Positions 39,563 through 48,387 of a stretch of DNA of 64,000 nt are shown piece after piece. Source of the stretch: Enterococcaceae bacterium (GTDB taxonomy: Bacteria; Bacillota; Bacilli; Lactobacillales; Enterococcaceae). How positions within the stretch are numbered: the first letter of the stretch is position 1; each line of letters starts with the position of its first letter. The position numbers and the translations under genes were made by a program. Where the stretch lies: the NCBI GenBank assembly GCA_022649665.1, contig JALCOL010000011.1:1-64000 (forward strand). The letters run 5' to 3'. The notes below the pieces were generated by a model, which did no database searches, was not told the DNA's origin, and worked only from the letters and a program-made list of their open reading frames with translations.

Positions 39563-41830
39563 ATGGGAAAGATCGAAGATACCGGCAAACAAGCTGAAAC
39601 GCAGCATCTTTCATATGTTTTAAAAGTTATCGGTGCTGAAAAAAATCAGCTCCAAATACACTTGCATACACATTCTCAACAATTTTATGGACAAGCCAAA
39701 ACTGCTGAAGAATTGAAAATAAAAACTGGATCGGTCGAAGCGCTGGCGGAGACTTCAATGGCGACGAAAGCGCACGAACAAGCACTCACATTGGCCCATC
39801 ACCGCATGAGTGCTGATCAAAAGCGGATCATCGTTCTTGATCGCATGCAAGAGTCGCCGTATTTTGCGCGAATCGATTTTCGAGAAGATGAAGCCCCTGA
39901 GACGCTTTATATCGGAATCGCTTCGCTCTATCAAAAAGACAGCTCGCCATTGATCGTTGATTGGCGCGCGCCGATCGCAAACTTATATTATGAAGGCAAA
40001 ATCGGTCCGGCATATTATGAAACGCAAGATGGCAAGATCGATGTCGAACTTTTATTGAAGCGGCAATACAAAATCGAGCATGGCGAGCTTTTATTTTATT
40101 ACGATGCCGACCAAGTCATTGGCGATGATTTCTTATTGGATATTTTATCGGAAGACAGCAACGATCATATGAAAAATATCGTTTCAACGATCCAAAAGGA
40201 GCAAAACCGCATTATTCGCGATACTCATAGCAAGATCATGTTGATCCAGGGAATTGCGGGAAGCGGGAAAACTTCTTCACTTCTTCAACGCGTCGCTTAT
40301 CTGCTTTACCATCATCGTAAATGGCTGACGATTGATCAAGTATTGATGTTTTCACCGAATAATCTGTTCAGTGAATATATCTCGACGGTCCTGCCTTCGT
40401 TAGGAGAAGATGAATTACCGACAACCACATTGACGAATTTCGTAAACTATTTGTTAAAAGGCTATCAGATCCAGCAAGATAATTCCGAAGCAGCTTTTTT
40501 AGCTGGAAACAACGACGAAGCCGCCTACTATAAAAACAGCTTTCAAATTTTTGTTGCGCTTGAACAGTATCTGAAAGACATCACAGCTGTTGGACCGATT
40601 TTTAAAGATATCCGTTTAAAAAAAGAAATCATTTTTTCAAAGCAGCTGATTCGTGAAATCTACCAGCAAACGAATCCTAATTTAAAAGTTCATCAGCGTT
40701 TGACACTGACCGCTGAGCAGCTGCTCGAGCGTCTGAAAAAGGTCATGCAGCAAGAGCGGCATAAAAAATGGGTAAAAGACCAAGTCCAAGCACAGATCCA
40801 AAGAATTTATGAAAAGGACCCGAATTTGGCGGATGATCAGCAGACGATCCAACGTTTGGAAAAGCGCCTTTCAAAACAATTGATCACCCGTGTATTCCGC
40901 CGGATCACTCGTCAAATCAAACGGAAAGAGATCGTTAATTTCGACAAGCAGTATTTACACTTTTTGTTGACGATTTCTGAAAAAACAATCGACCTCGAGT
41001 TAAAAAAAGCTTTACAAGCTGATCGAAAAAGAACACGCAATTCATTGAGAGAGCACGTGGTGACAGCGGAAGACGGTATTTTGCTGCTGATTTTGCGTTT
41101 TGGGATCTTAGGAAATGAACAGCTGCCGCTGCCGAAAGGACGCTTTATCTTTATTGATGAAATGCAGGATTGGACGCCGCTGCAAGTAGCAATGCTGAGA
41201 ATGCTTTATCCGAAAGCCAATTATACTTTTTGCGGAGATCTTAACCAAACTGTTTTCGGCAATCAAACAATTGTGGCTGACTTTCAAAAATTATTTTCAG
41301 ACAAAGAGATCACGTCAATTCAATTGACGACTAGTTATCGCTCTACTGAAGAAATCATGGATTTTGCAAGCTCGCTTTTGCCGGATCATCGCGAGTTCGA
41401 TTTTACCGCCCGTCATGGAGTCAAGCCGATTTTGATTGAAAGCGATTCGGAGGAAAGACAGCTGGAATGGCTGAAAGAAAAAATCCAGCAAGAAAAAAAA
41501 GGCTGGCGGACCGCTATTTTGACTAAAGACTCTGCGGCGGCAAAAAAACTCAGTGAACACTTCCCTGAGGCTGCGCTGATCGTGCGCGAGAGCCAATCTC
41601 TTCAACATACAGCGGTTATTTTGCCGAGTTTTTTGGCCAAAGGTTTGGAATTCGATCAAGTCTTTCTTTGGGGGATCGATTCTGCCGATTTTCGCAGTGA
41701 ACAAGATCGGTTGATTTTATATACAATGACGACGCGCGGCATGCATGAAGTATATTTGCTCTCGCAAAAGGTACCGCAGATTTTAGAGGCAGCCATTGAA
41801 CAACATTTAATCGATAAAAAAATGATATAA
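39563..41830 (+). CDS. helD: HelD-like UvrD/Rep superfamily helicase (RNA polymerase recycling factor)
   Basis: A 755-residue superfamily 1 ATPase resembling HelD, which removes stalled RNA polymerase from DNA in Firmicutes. An N-terminal coiled-coil arm (about 1-90) would enter the polymerase channel. The split ATPase has Walker A QGIAGSGKTSSLLQRVA (about 226-242), Walker B FIDEMQDWTPLQ (about 529) and YRSTEEIMDFA. The C-terminal motif is VILPSFLAKGLEFDQVFLWG. The ATG at 39563 has GAGGAG upstream and an extended -10 (TGATATAAT, ending at 39532) lies 30 bp before. The length fits HelD rather than PcrA or UvrD. Confidence 0.87.
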   Translation: MGKIEDTGKQAETQHLSYVLKVIGAEKNQLQIHLHTHSQQFYGQAKTAEELKIKTGSVEALAETSMATKAHEQALTLAHHRMSADQKRIIVLDRMQESPYFARIDFREDEAPETLYIGIASLYQKDSSPLIVDWRAPIANLYYEGKIGPAYYETQDGKIDVELLLKRQYKIEHGELLFYYDADQVIGDDFLLDILSEDSNDHMKNIVSTIQKEQNRIIRDTHSKIMLIQGIAGSGKTSSLLQRVAYLLYHHRKWLTIDQVLMFSPNNLFSEYISTVLPSLGEDELPTTTLTNFVNYLLKGYQIQQDNSEAAFLAGNNDEAAYYKNSFQIFVALEQYLKDITAVGPIFKDIRLKKEIIFSKQLIREIYQQTNPNLKVHQRLTLTAEQLLERLKKVMQQERHKKWVKDQVQAQIQRIYEKDPNLADDQQTIQRLEKRLSKQLITRVFRRITRQIKRKEIVNFDKQYLHFLLTISEKTIDLELKKALQADRKRTRNSLREHVVTAEDGILLLILRFGILGNEQLPLPKGRFIFIDEMQDWTPLQVAMLRMLYPKANYTFCGDLNQTVFGNQTIVADFQKLFSDKEITSIQLTTSYRSTEEIMDFASSLLPDHREFDFTARHGVKPILIESDSEERQLEWLKEKIQQEKKGWRTAILTKDSAAAKKLSEHFPEAALIVRESQSLQHTAVILPSFLAKGLEFDQVFLWGIDSADFRSEQDRLILYTMTTRGMHEVYLLSQKVPQILEAAIEQHLIDKKMI

Positions 41831-41862
41831 TGGAAATTGATTAAAACTGGAGGGAAAAATAG

Positions 41863-42312
41863 TTGAAAGTATCCAGAAGAATGCGAAAACAAAAAAATCA
41901 ATGGTTTCTATTTGTTCTTCATGATTTATTGCTGTTGTCCATGCTTTTTGCTATGATTTTTCATTTTATCCATATCATCTCTCATGGATATCCATGGTAC
42001 TTTTGGGCGCTTCTGTTGGTGACTGTAATTTATTTCGGGCTGGTGATTTATCGATATCATGAAAGAAAAAAATTCATCTCAGCGTTCAAACTTGAGAAGA
42101 TCCGTGAATTTAATCATCTCTTTATTTGGATCGTGATCATTTACCTGCTTTTTTCGCTGGAGTTGATTTTTGTGATCTATGATTTCCACTTGAATTACAG
42201 CAATTTATTATGGCTTTTAACTGGGATTTTTGCGCTTTTGATTTACAAATATATCGGCGACCGTTTGATTTATCATTTGGGGATCGCAGTGATCAATCAA
42301 CAAGACAGGTAA
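41863..42312 (+). CDS. Small four-helix membrane protein, unknown function
   Basis: A 149-residue protein I do not recognise. A basic N terminus (KVSRRMRKQKNQ) is followed by four hydrophobic segments: about 15-37 (LHDLLLLSMLFAMIFHFIHI), 43-63, 83-106 (WIVIIYLLFSLELIFVIYDF) and 111-130. The loop between helices two and three is basic (YHERKKFISAFK). The TTG start at 41863 has GGAGGGA upstream. An extended -10 TGATATAAT (41823-41831) sits across the helD stop codon. The next gene is a ZIP transporter 31 bp on; no functional link is evident. Confidence 0.7.
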   Translation: MKVSRRMRKQKNQWFLFVLHDLLLLSMLFAMIFHFIHIISHGYPWYFWALLLVTVIYFGLVIYRYHERKKFISAFKLEKIREFNHLFIWIVIIYLLFSLELIFVIYDFHLNYSNLLWLLTGIFALLIYKYIGDRLIYHLGIAVINQQDR

Positions 42313-42343
42313 CAAAAAATAATTAATAGTACTGGAGGAGAGT

Positions 42344-43162
42344 ATGTTTTCAAAAATGATAGAATGGGCTCCATGGTTGCAGACTTTGGCTGGGACCGGT
42401 TTTACTTATGGCATGACTGCCCTAGGTGCGGCACTCGTTTTTTTCTTTAAAACAATCAAAAAAGATGTTTTGAATTTGATGCTCGGTTTTGCCTCAGGAG
42501 TCATGATCGCAGCGAGTTTTTGGTCGCTGTTAGATCCGGCGATTTCGCGGGCGGAAGAGAATGGCGATATCGCATGGCTCGTGGTCAGCATTGGTTTTTT
42601 GGTTGGCGGCGGCTTCCTCTATCTGGCAGACCACTTTATCCCGCATATGCATTTCGGTCCAAATCATGAACAAGAAGGTATGCCGACGCACTTGAAACGA
42701 ACGATCCTGCTGGTCTTTTCGATCACTCTTCATAACATTCCGGAAGGTCTGGCAGTCGGGGTCGCTTTTGGGGCAGCGGCTCAAGCTCCGAATCCGGAAG
42801 TTGCTTTCTTCGCCGCGATATCAGTTGCGTTGGGGATCGGCATCCAGAACTTTCCAGAGGGAGCGGCGGTCTCGATTCCGTTGCGGCAAGAAGGTTTAAG
42901 CCGTCCGAAAGCTTTTTTGTACGGACAAGCCTCTGGAATCGTTGAACCGATCGCCGGTGTTTTAGGGGCGATCTTAGTTACAAAAATGACAGCGATCTTG
43001 CCTTACGCACTGGCTTTTGCCGCAGGTGCGATGATCTACGTCGTTGTGGAAGAACTGATCCCAGAAGCGCAGCAGCAGAGCAGTTCCAAAAATCATTATG
43101 CTGTTTTTGGGGTGATGACTGGATTTGTTATCATGATGATCTTAGATGTTGCACTTGGATAA
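42344..43162 (+). CDS. ZIP family divalent metal transporter
   Basis: A 272-residue integral membrane protein of the ZIP/ZupT/GufA type, probably importing zinc or another divalent metal. Eight hydrophobic segments are recognisable. The metal-binding helices carry HNIPEGLAVGVAFG (about 130-143) and QNFPEGAAVSIPL (about 167-179), and a His-containing loop (HFIPHMHFGPNHEQEG) precedes them. The ATG at 42344 has GGAGGAG upstream. arcA starts only 11 bp after its stop, so the two may be co-transcribed. Confidence 0.9.
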   Translation: MFSKMIEWAPWLQTLAGTGFTYGMTALGAALVFFFKTIKKDVLNLMLGFASGVMIAASFWSLLDPAISRAEENGDIAWLVVSIGFLVGGGFLYLADHFIPHMHFGPNHEQEGMPTHLKRTILLVFSITLHNIPEGLAVGVAFGAAAQAPNPEVAFFAAISVALGIGIQNFPEGAAVSIPLRQEGLSRPKAFLYGQASGIVEPIAGVLGAILVTKMTAILPYALAFAAGAMIYVVVEELIPEAQQQSSSKNHYAVFGVMTGFVIMMILDVALG

Positions 43163-43173
43163 GGAGTGGTCAA

Positions 43174-44400
43174 TTGAAATCGCCAATTCACGTATTTTCT
43201 GATATCGGACATTTAAAAACCGTTCTTTTGAAGCGTCCAGGAAAAGAAATTGAGAATCTGACGCCTGAGCTTTTATCACCGCTTTTGTTTGACGATATTC
43301 CTTTTTATCCGCGGATGCAGGAAGAGCACGATCAGTTTGCGGCTCTTCTGCAAGCTGAAGAGGTCGAAGTACTGTATTTGGAAAAGCTGGCGGTTGAAGC
43401 ATTGGATGCTGGAGAGTGCCGCGCCGCTTTTTTAAACGACTTTTTGGCACATTCAGGAATTTTTTCATCAAATGTCCGCGAAGCTTTGACAGAATATTTC
43501 CTTTCACTTTCTACTGAGAATTTCGTTGATAAGCTGATGACCGGCTTGCGGATCGATGAATTGTCGATTTCATCTGAATCGTTGGCAGATTTAGCACGCG
43601 ACAAGCAAGAGCTGTTCTATTTACCGCCGATGCCGAATCTTTACTTTACGCGCGACTTTACTTCTTCGATCGGTACAAATATGCTTTTGGGGCGGATGCA
43701 CTATGACGTGCGGAAACGTGAGCCTTTGTTCATGAAATTGATTATTGAGAATCATCCGCGTTTTAAAGATCGTGTCTCTTCTTTGCTTGATAGTGATGAA
43801 GGACCGAGTATCGAAGGCGGAGATGTCCTTGTTTTGAGCCCGACTGTTTTGGCGGTCGGAATCTCACAGCGGACGACCCCGCAAGCAATCCAGGAACTGG
43901 CAGAGCGTTTATTTTCAAATTATTCAGGATTTGAAAAGATCGTTGCTGTCAAGATCCCGCTGGAGCGGGCGATGATGCATCTGGATACGGTGTTGACGAT
44001 GGTCGACCACGATAAGTTTACGATCCATCCGGGAATTATGAGTGCGACAGAGGAAATGGAGATTTTTGTTTTAGAGCAGACTCGCGACCGAAAGATCCAC
44101 ATCCGTCCGCAGCATAAACTTGCTGAAGTTTTAAAAGAAGTCCTTCACCAGAGCGAGCTGGCATTGATTCCGTGCGGCGGCGGCGACCCGATCGCGGCAC
44201 CGCGCGAGCAGTGGAACGATGGCTCGAACACCTTGGCGCTTTCACCGGGGAAAGTGATCACTTATGACCGCAATTACGTTTCCAATCAATTACTACGCGA
44301 ATATGGCATCAAAGTTTTGGAGATCGCATCCAGCGAGTTATCGCGCGGTCGAGGCGGTCCCCGCTGCATGAGCCAGGCGATTTTTCGCGAATCATTATAA
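43174..44400 (+). CDS. arcA: Arginine deiminase
   Basis: Hydrolyses arginine to citrulline and ammonia, the first step of the arginine deiminase pathway. The family motifs MPNLYFTRDFTSSIG, EGGDVLVLSPTVLAVGIS and MHLDTVLTMVD are present, as is the catalytic cysteine C398 in GRGGPRCMSQAI. Length 408 is normal. The TTG start at 43174 follows AAGGAGTGG. arcB follows 17 bp later; carbamate kinase (arcC) and the antiporter (arcD) are absent from this window. Confidence 0.96.
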   Translation: MKSPIHVFSDIGHLKTVLLKRPGKEIENLTPELLSPLLFDDIPFYPRMQEEHDQFAALLQAEEVEVLYLEKLAVEALDAGECRAAFLNDFLAHSGIFSSNVREALTEYFLSLSTENFVDKLMTGLRIDELSISSESLADLARDKQELFYLPPMPNLYFTRDFTSSIGTNMLLGRMHYDVRKREPLFMKLIIENHPRFKDRVSSLLDSDEGPSIEGGDVLVLSPTVLAVGISQRTTPQAIQELAERLFSNYSGFEKIVAVKIPLERAMMHLDTVLTMVDHDKFTIHPGIMSATEEMEIFVLEQTRDRKIHIRPQHKLAEVLKEVLHQSELALIPCGGGDPIAAPREQWNDGSNTLALSPGKVITYDRNYVSNQLLREYGIKVLEIASSELSRGRGGPRCMSQAIFRESL

Positions 44401-44417
44401 ATTAAGGAGTGGAGTTT

Positions 44418-45431
44418 ATGAATTCAGTATTTCAAGGTAGAAGTCTATTGGCTGAAAAAGATTTCAGCAAAGCAGAGTTAGGGTATTTGATCGATTTTTC
44501 GATTCATTTAAAAGCCTTAAAGAAAGCCGGCATTCCTCATCGCTACTTAGAAGGGAAAAACATCGCGCTTCTTTTTGAAAAAACATCCACCCGAACACGT
44601 TCGGCATTTACCGTTGCATCGATCGATCTGGGGGCACACCCGGAATATTTAGGAAAAGACGATATCCAACTTGGAAAAAAAGAATCAGTGGAAGATACTG
44701 CGATCGTTTTGGGAAGCATGTTTGACGGTATTGAATTCCGCGGATTTAAACAAGATACGGTCGATCAATTGGCTAAATATTCCAATGTCCCAGTTTGGAA
44801 CGGTTTGACGGATAAGTGGCACCCTACTCAAATGATCGCCGATTTTATGACCGTTAAAGAAAATTATGGAAAGCTTGAAGGATTGAATTTGGTATATTTG
44901 GGAGACGGCCGCAACAATGTCGCGAACTCTTTGTTAGTAACGGGCGCGATCCTGGGCGTCAACATCCGGATCTGCGCACCAAAATCATTGTTCCCGGCAA
45001 AAGATGTCGTCGAATTAGCCCAAAACTTTGCAAAGAACTCCGGAGCACAGCTGATGATCACTGATTCCGTAGATCAAGCAGTCAAAGGGGCTGACGTGCT
45101 ATATACGGATGTCTGGGTATCGATGGGTGAAGAAGACAAATTTGCGGAAAGAGTTGAACTATTGGAGCCGTACCAAATCAATATGGAAATGATCAAAAAA
45201 GCTGATAACGACAAGTTGATCATTTTGCATTGTTTGCCAGCATTCCATGACACGAATACGATCTATGGAAAAGAAATGAAAGAACGTTTCGGGATCAAAG
45301 AAATGGAAATCAGTGATGAAGCATTCCGCAGCAAATACGCGCGCCAATTTGAGCAAGCTGAAAATCGGATGCACTCGATCAAAGCGATCATGGCAGCGAC
45401 ATTAGGAAATTTATTCATTCCAAAAGTATAA
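44418..45431 (+). CDS. arcB: Ornithine carbamoyltransferase (catabolic type by context)
   Basis: Phosphorolyses citrulline to ornithine and carbamoyl phosphate. The carbamoyl phosphate site [12 protein letters not shown] (about 52-63), the [13 protein letters not shown] segment with HPTQ (about 133) and the ornithine-site motif HCLPAFHD (about 273-280) are intact. The ATG at 44418 is chosen over an in-frame GTG at 44409 because AAGGAG (44403-44408) is then well placed; this gives 337 residues. Linkage to arcA and argR indicates the catabolic enzyme. A strong terminator follows. Confidence 0.95.
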   Translation: MNSVFQGRSLLAEKDFSKAELGYLIDFSIHLKALKKAGIPHRYLEGKNIALLFEKTSTRTRSAFTVASIDLGAHPEYLGKDDIQLGKKESVEDTAIVLGSMFDGIEFRGFKQDTVDQLAKYSNVPVWNGLTDKWHPTQMIADFMTVKENYGKLEGLNLVYLGDGRNNVANSLLVTGAILGVNIRICAPKSLFPAKDVVELAQNFAKNSGAQLMITDSVDQAVKGADVLYTDVWVSMGEEDKFAERVELLEPYQINMEMIKKADNDKLIILHCLPAFHDTNTIYGKEMKERFGIKEMEISDEAFRSKYARQFEQAENRMHSIKAIMAATLGNLFIPKV

Positions 45432-45435
45432 AGTA

Positions 45436-45485
45436 AAAAAATCTAGAGATCATGACGCATTTGTCATAGTCTCTGGATTTTTTTA
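45436..45485. terminator. Bidirectional terminator between arcB and argR
   Basis: A long imperfect inverted repeat, aaaaatctagagatcatgac (45436-45455) and gtcatagtctctggattttt (45463-45482), with A and T tracts at both ends, lies between convergent genes. Confidence 0.88.
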
Positions 45486-45938
45486 TTGTTTCATAAACCG
45501 TGCGATCCGGTCATGGAAATCTCCGGCCAGCTCGACACTTTTACAAATAGTGATGATCGTATCAACGCCTGCCATCGTTCCGACCACTTCTGGATACCGA
45601 ACTTCATCTAATAAAGCAGAAACGACATCAGCATTAGCAAAAATCGTATGCAAAACGACCACGAATTCGACTTGTTCTACTTTGACGACCGATTCGCCGC
45701 AAGCTTCAGCTAATCTTTTCTCAGGAGAAATATTGCTTTGGCTATAGATCATATATCGGACTTTGCCATTTTTTTGGTGCCCTTTGACAATATTCATTTC
45801 ACGAATATCCCTGGAAATCGTTGCCTGGGTGGCTTTCACATTTTTGCTTTTCAGCAAACGCAGCAGGTCCTCTTGAGTCTCGATGACATAATCTTGCAGA
45901 AGTTGTTTTATCAGTGCTTGACGCTCCGTTTTTTTCAT
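45483..45938 (-). CDS. argR: Arginine repressor/regulator ArgR
   Basis: Hexameric arginine-responsive regulator of 151 residues. The N-terminal winged helix (about 1-70: RQALIKQLLQDYVIETQEDL, ATQATISRDIREMNIV) binds ARG boxes. The C-terminal domain has VVVLHTIFANADVVSALLDE and VVGTMAGVDTIITI, the arginine-binding GTxxGxDTI-type motif. It is convergent with arcAB and is its likely regulator, though it could also act on biosynthetic genes elsewhere. The Shine-Dalgarno is weak. Confidence 0.93.
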   Translation of the reverse strand: MKKTERQALIKQLLQDYVIETQEDLLRLLKSKNVKATQATISRDIREMNIVKGHQKNGKVRYMIYSQSNISPEKRLAEACGESVVKVEQVEFVVVLHTIFANADVVSALLDEVRYPEVVGTMAGVDTIITICKSVELAGDFHDRIARFMKQ

Positions 45939-46160
45939 TCATCAGGCATTCAGTCTTTTCAGCGAAAAGAAAATGCGCCTCACATCCTTCCAGCGTACTG
46001 ATCGTACTATCTTTCTATCATCATACGACAATTCGAACATTTTTCATACATTTTTTTGAATTTTTATAAAAAAATCGATTGCCGAACATCTTCATTCACG
46101 AAGGTGTTCGGCAATCGATAGCAAAAAACTTTCTGCAAAAAAATGTAAATGAATCGTCAA
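45939..46160 (-). other. Intergenic region upstream of argR with a terminator
   Basis: A 20-bp stem (46074-46093 and 46100-46119; atcgattgccgaacatcttc with its near-complement) is followed on the minus strand by seven T (46067-46073). It ends the Dps-like gene transcript. The rest, 45939-46060, is the argR promoter zone; no clear -35/-10 or ARG box was fixed. Confidence 0.75.
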
Positions 46161-46694
46161 CTACTCATCAAGGCCTTGATAAACCGAATTACCCAAGAAA
46201 AATTGCAACTCACGAATTGCCCGTTGATTATCAGCCTTAAGATGAATTAAAAAGTGAACGAAGACATCATTTAAATTTTCTTTATCCGTCAACGAGATCG
46301 TTCGATCCAAGAAAATATTTTGAGTTGCCAAATCGCCGATCACATCTTTGACCATATCTTCTGCCTTTGCATATTTATAGGCACCATTTTCTTCCAGCAT
46401 CGACAAATTTAAAAATTCGCGAGTTGTCGTTGGAACGATTTGGTCATTATCCAACAGCAGTTCGCCAAGTTCATCGAAACTTTGATAAGTCTTTTCTCTA
46501 AGCTGATCAAAAACTGTCCGCAAAGCAGGCCGGAAAGGCCCTTTTACGAACCAGATATATTGTTGTAATTTCAAATTGTGGATCCGCAAATTTGCTAATA
46601 TGTGGGCAGCCATTGCACCGACAGTCGGGATCTGTTGTTCTTTTTCTTTCTTCGCTAGCTCGCTTTTGTATTTTTTTTCAGTATAGTCCGACAT
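46161..46694 (-). CDS. Dps/ferritin-like protein with a degenerate ferroxidase site
   Basis: A 177-residue four-helix-bundle protein resembling Dps. It has LRIHNLKLQQYIWFVKGP (36-53), FLNLSMLEENGAYKYAKAEDMVKD and a C-terminal helix ending in RELQFFLGNS, all at Dps positions. In canonical Dps the intersubunit ferroxidase centre uses two His (in xHW and LH), Asp, Asp and Glu. Here I47 and R59 replace both His, while D63, D74 and E78 remain. It may still form cages or bind DNA but probably does not oxidise iron in the usual way. The charged N-terminal tail (KKYKSELAKKEKEQ) could bind DNA. Single gene with its own terminator. Confidence 0.75.
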   Translation of the reverse strand: MSDYTEKKYKSELAKKEKEQQIPTVGAMAAHILANLRIHNLKLQQYIWFVKGPFRPALRTVFDQLREKTYQSFDELGELLLDNDQIVPTTTREFLNLSMLEENGAYKYAKAEDMVKDVIGDLATQNIFLDRTISLTDKENLNDVFVHFLIHLKADNQRAIRELQFFLGNSVYQGLDE

Positions 46695-46865
46695 TTGGAA
46701 AATTCCTCCTTGTCATAAATCCCTGCTACCTACTATTATAAACAATAATCCAAAAAATGTTAGCAAAACTGACTGAAGAGCAAGAAATCGTTTACAAAAA
46801 ATCGCCAGTGCGATAAGCTGAGCGGATAAAGGGAACAAATATCAGTGAAAAGGGGAGGATCATCT

Positions 46866-47354
46866 ATGCAAAAGGAAGACCATTTAAAAAATCTGCGGAT
46901 AGCTATCAAAGTTTCTGCGCAGGCACGCGAACATGGGAACACTCCATTTGGAGCAATTTTAGTAGGACCTGATGGAGAAGTCCTGATCGAGCAGGAAAAC
47001 ATCGAGGTGACCACTGGAAAGTGCACTGGGCACGCAGAAACCACGTTAGCAGATCGGGCATCACAAGCATTTTCGAAAAACTTTTTAGCGAAATGCACGC
47101 TTTATACTAGTGCTGAACCATGTGCGATGTGTACTGGCGCGATTTATTGGGCGAATGTCGGTCGAATCGTTTATGCGATGACTGAAAAGCAGTTGCTGTC
47201 ATTAACAGGCAATGACCAGCAGAATCCGACTTTTGACATTCCGTGCCGAGAAATTTTAGCGCATGGTCAGAAGAATATTGAAGTTCTGGGTCCTTTTGAC
47301 GAAGTAGCAGCTGAAGCGGCAGCGGTTCATGAAGGATATTGGGAGAAACGGTAA
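46866..47354 (+). CDS. Cytidine/deoxycytidylate-type zinc deaminase (guanine deaminase-like)
   Basis: A 162-residue zinc-dependent deaminase. The zinc site is H56-A-E58 (GHAETTLADR) with PCAMC (C86, C89) in SAEPCAMCTGAIYW, the same frame as GuaD and TadA. Length and the YWANVGRIVYAM continuation favour a free base or nucleoside enzyme rather than the tRNA deaminase. The C-terminal AAAVHEGYWEKR resembles the guanine deaminase tail. ATG 46866 is preferred to an upstream GTG (46845) because GGGGAGG lies just before it. Substrate remains uncertain. Confidence 0.8.
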   Translation: MQKEDHLKNLRIAIKVSAQAREHGNTPFGAILVGPDGEVLIEQENIEVTTGKCTGHAETTLADRASQAFSKNFLAKCTLYTSAEPCAMCTGAIYWANVGRIVYAMTEKQLLSLTGNDQQNPTFDIPCREILAHGQKNIEVLGPFDEVAAEAAAVHEGYWEKR

Positions 47355-47425
47355 ATCGGTTTACAAAATGGAACGAACTATGAGATTTAAATTATTATAA
47401 TGCTGTTAGGTTACTCCTTCTATCA

Positions 47426-47454
47426 TTGGCGCTTGTCTAAAAAAATGATATACT
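47426..47454 (+). promoter_or_regulatory. Promoter of the GntR-family gene
   Basis: TTGGCG (47426-47431) and TATACT (47449-47454) are 17 bp apart, 27 bp before the GTG start. Confidence 0.6.
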
Positions 47455-47481
47455 ATTAGATAGAATAGCGAGGTGGGAAAT

Positions 47482-48234
47482 GTGAATACGCCAATTATCA
47501 AGCCTCAAGATCTTAAAACCCGTACACGCGAAGCACTGCTTAATTATATCAATGAAATGGATTTGAGCAAAAACGTAAAGTTGCCGCGTGAGGAGCAGTT
47601 AAGCGAAATCATTGGGGTTAGTCGCGTGACACTTAGAAGTGTATTGGATGAGCTGGCCACGGAAGGAGTCATTTTCCGTAAACATGGAAAAGGAACTTTT
47701 GTCAATACAACTCATTTGGGAATCAAAGCAAATTTCAATCCAGTTGGACACTTCAGCACATTGATTCGTTCAAGCGGTTATGAGCCGAAAGTGGAGATTT
47801 TAAAAGTAGCAGTCCAAGATGCCGATGAGGAGCTGCAGGATTCTTTGCAGATCGGCGCTGATGAAAAAGTTGTGCTCTATCAAAAAATGTATTTTGCGGA
47901 TGGCAAGCCATGCGCGTTTTGCGAAGACTACGTACCGCTTCATATTTTTAATGGGAAAGATCCTAATGAACTGCTGACTTTTCCAAAACCGATCTTTCAT
48001 TATATTTTTCAATTGACAGGCAAAAAAGTGACTTGGGACAAAGTCGAGCTTTTAGTCTCAAATCGTGAAGAAAAATCTGAATTGAGCTATTTTGAAGAGA
48101 AGCCGATCTTGCTTTTGCGCAGCGTCAATTATGATGATGATGAAGAACCGTTAGTAGTCGCAGAAGAGTATGTCGATACCGATATTTTGAAATTCAGCAT
48201 GATCCGGAAACGGCTGATCAATTATTTTGAATAA
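47482..48234 (+). CDS. GntR/HutC-family transcription regulator
   Basis: A 250-residue regulator. An N-terminal winged helix (about 10-75) contains KLPREEQLSEIIGVSRVTLRSVLDEL and the wing KHGKGTFV, and a UTRA ligand domain occupies about 95-245 (e.g. VVLYQKMYFADGKPCAFCEDYVP). The effector is unknown; UTRA domains usually bind sugars, amino-sugar phosphates or amino acids. The GTG at 47482 is well spaced from GAGGTGGG (47470-47477). It is monocistronic with its own promoter and terminator, so neighbours do not reveal its target. Confidence 0.87.
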   Translation: MNTPIIKPQDLKTRTREALLNYINEMDLSKNVKLPREEQLSEIIGVSRVTLRSVLDELATEGVIFRKHGKGTFVNTTHLGIKANFNPVGHFSTLIRSSGYEPKVEILKVAVQDADEELQDSLQIGADEKVVLYQKMYFADGKPCAFCEDYVPLHIFNGKDPNELLTFPKPIFHYIFQLTGKKVTWDKVELLVSNREEKSELSYFEEKPILLLRSVNYDDDEEPLVVAEEYVDTDILKFSMIRKRLINYFE

Positions 48235-48255
48235 AATGAACATTCGATCAGCGAA

Positions 48256-48293
48256 AAACAAGCAGCGGCACGCGCGTGCCGCTGCTTGTTTTT
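48256..48293 (+). terminator. Terminator after the GntR-family gene
   Basis: An 18-bp arm pair AAAACAAGCAGCGGCACG / CGTGCCGCTGCTTGTTTT with a two-base loop, ending in a T run. Confidence 0.88.
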
Positions 48294-48387
48294 GTGTTGA
48301 TGAAGTTTACGATATTGACGGATGAGTGAAAATGGTGCATCATATAAGAGAATGATTCGTCAAGCAAATGATGAAAGAAGGAAGAAA

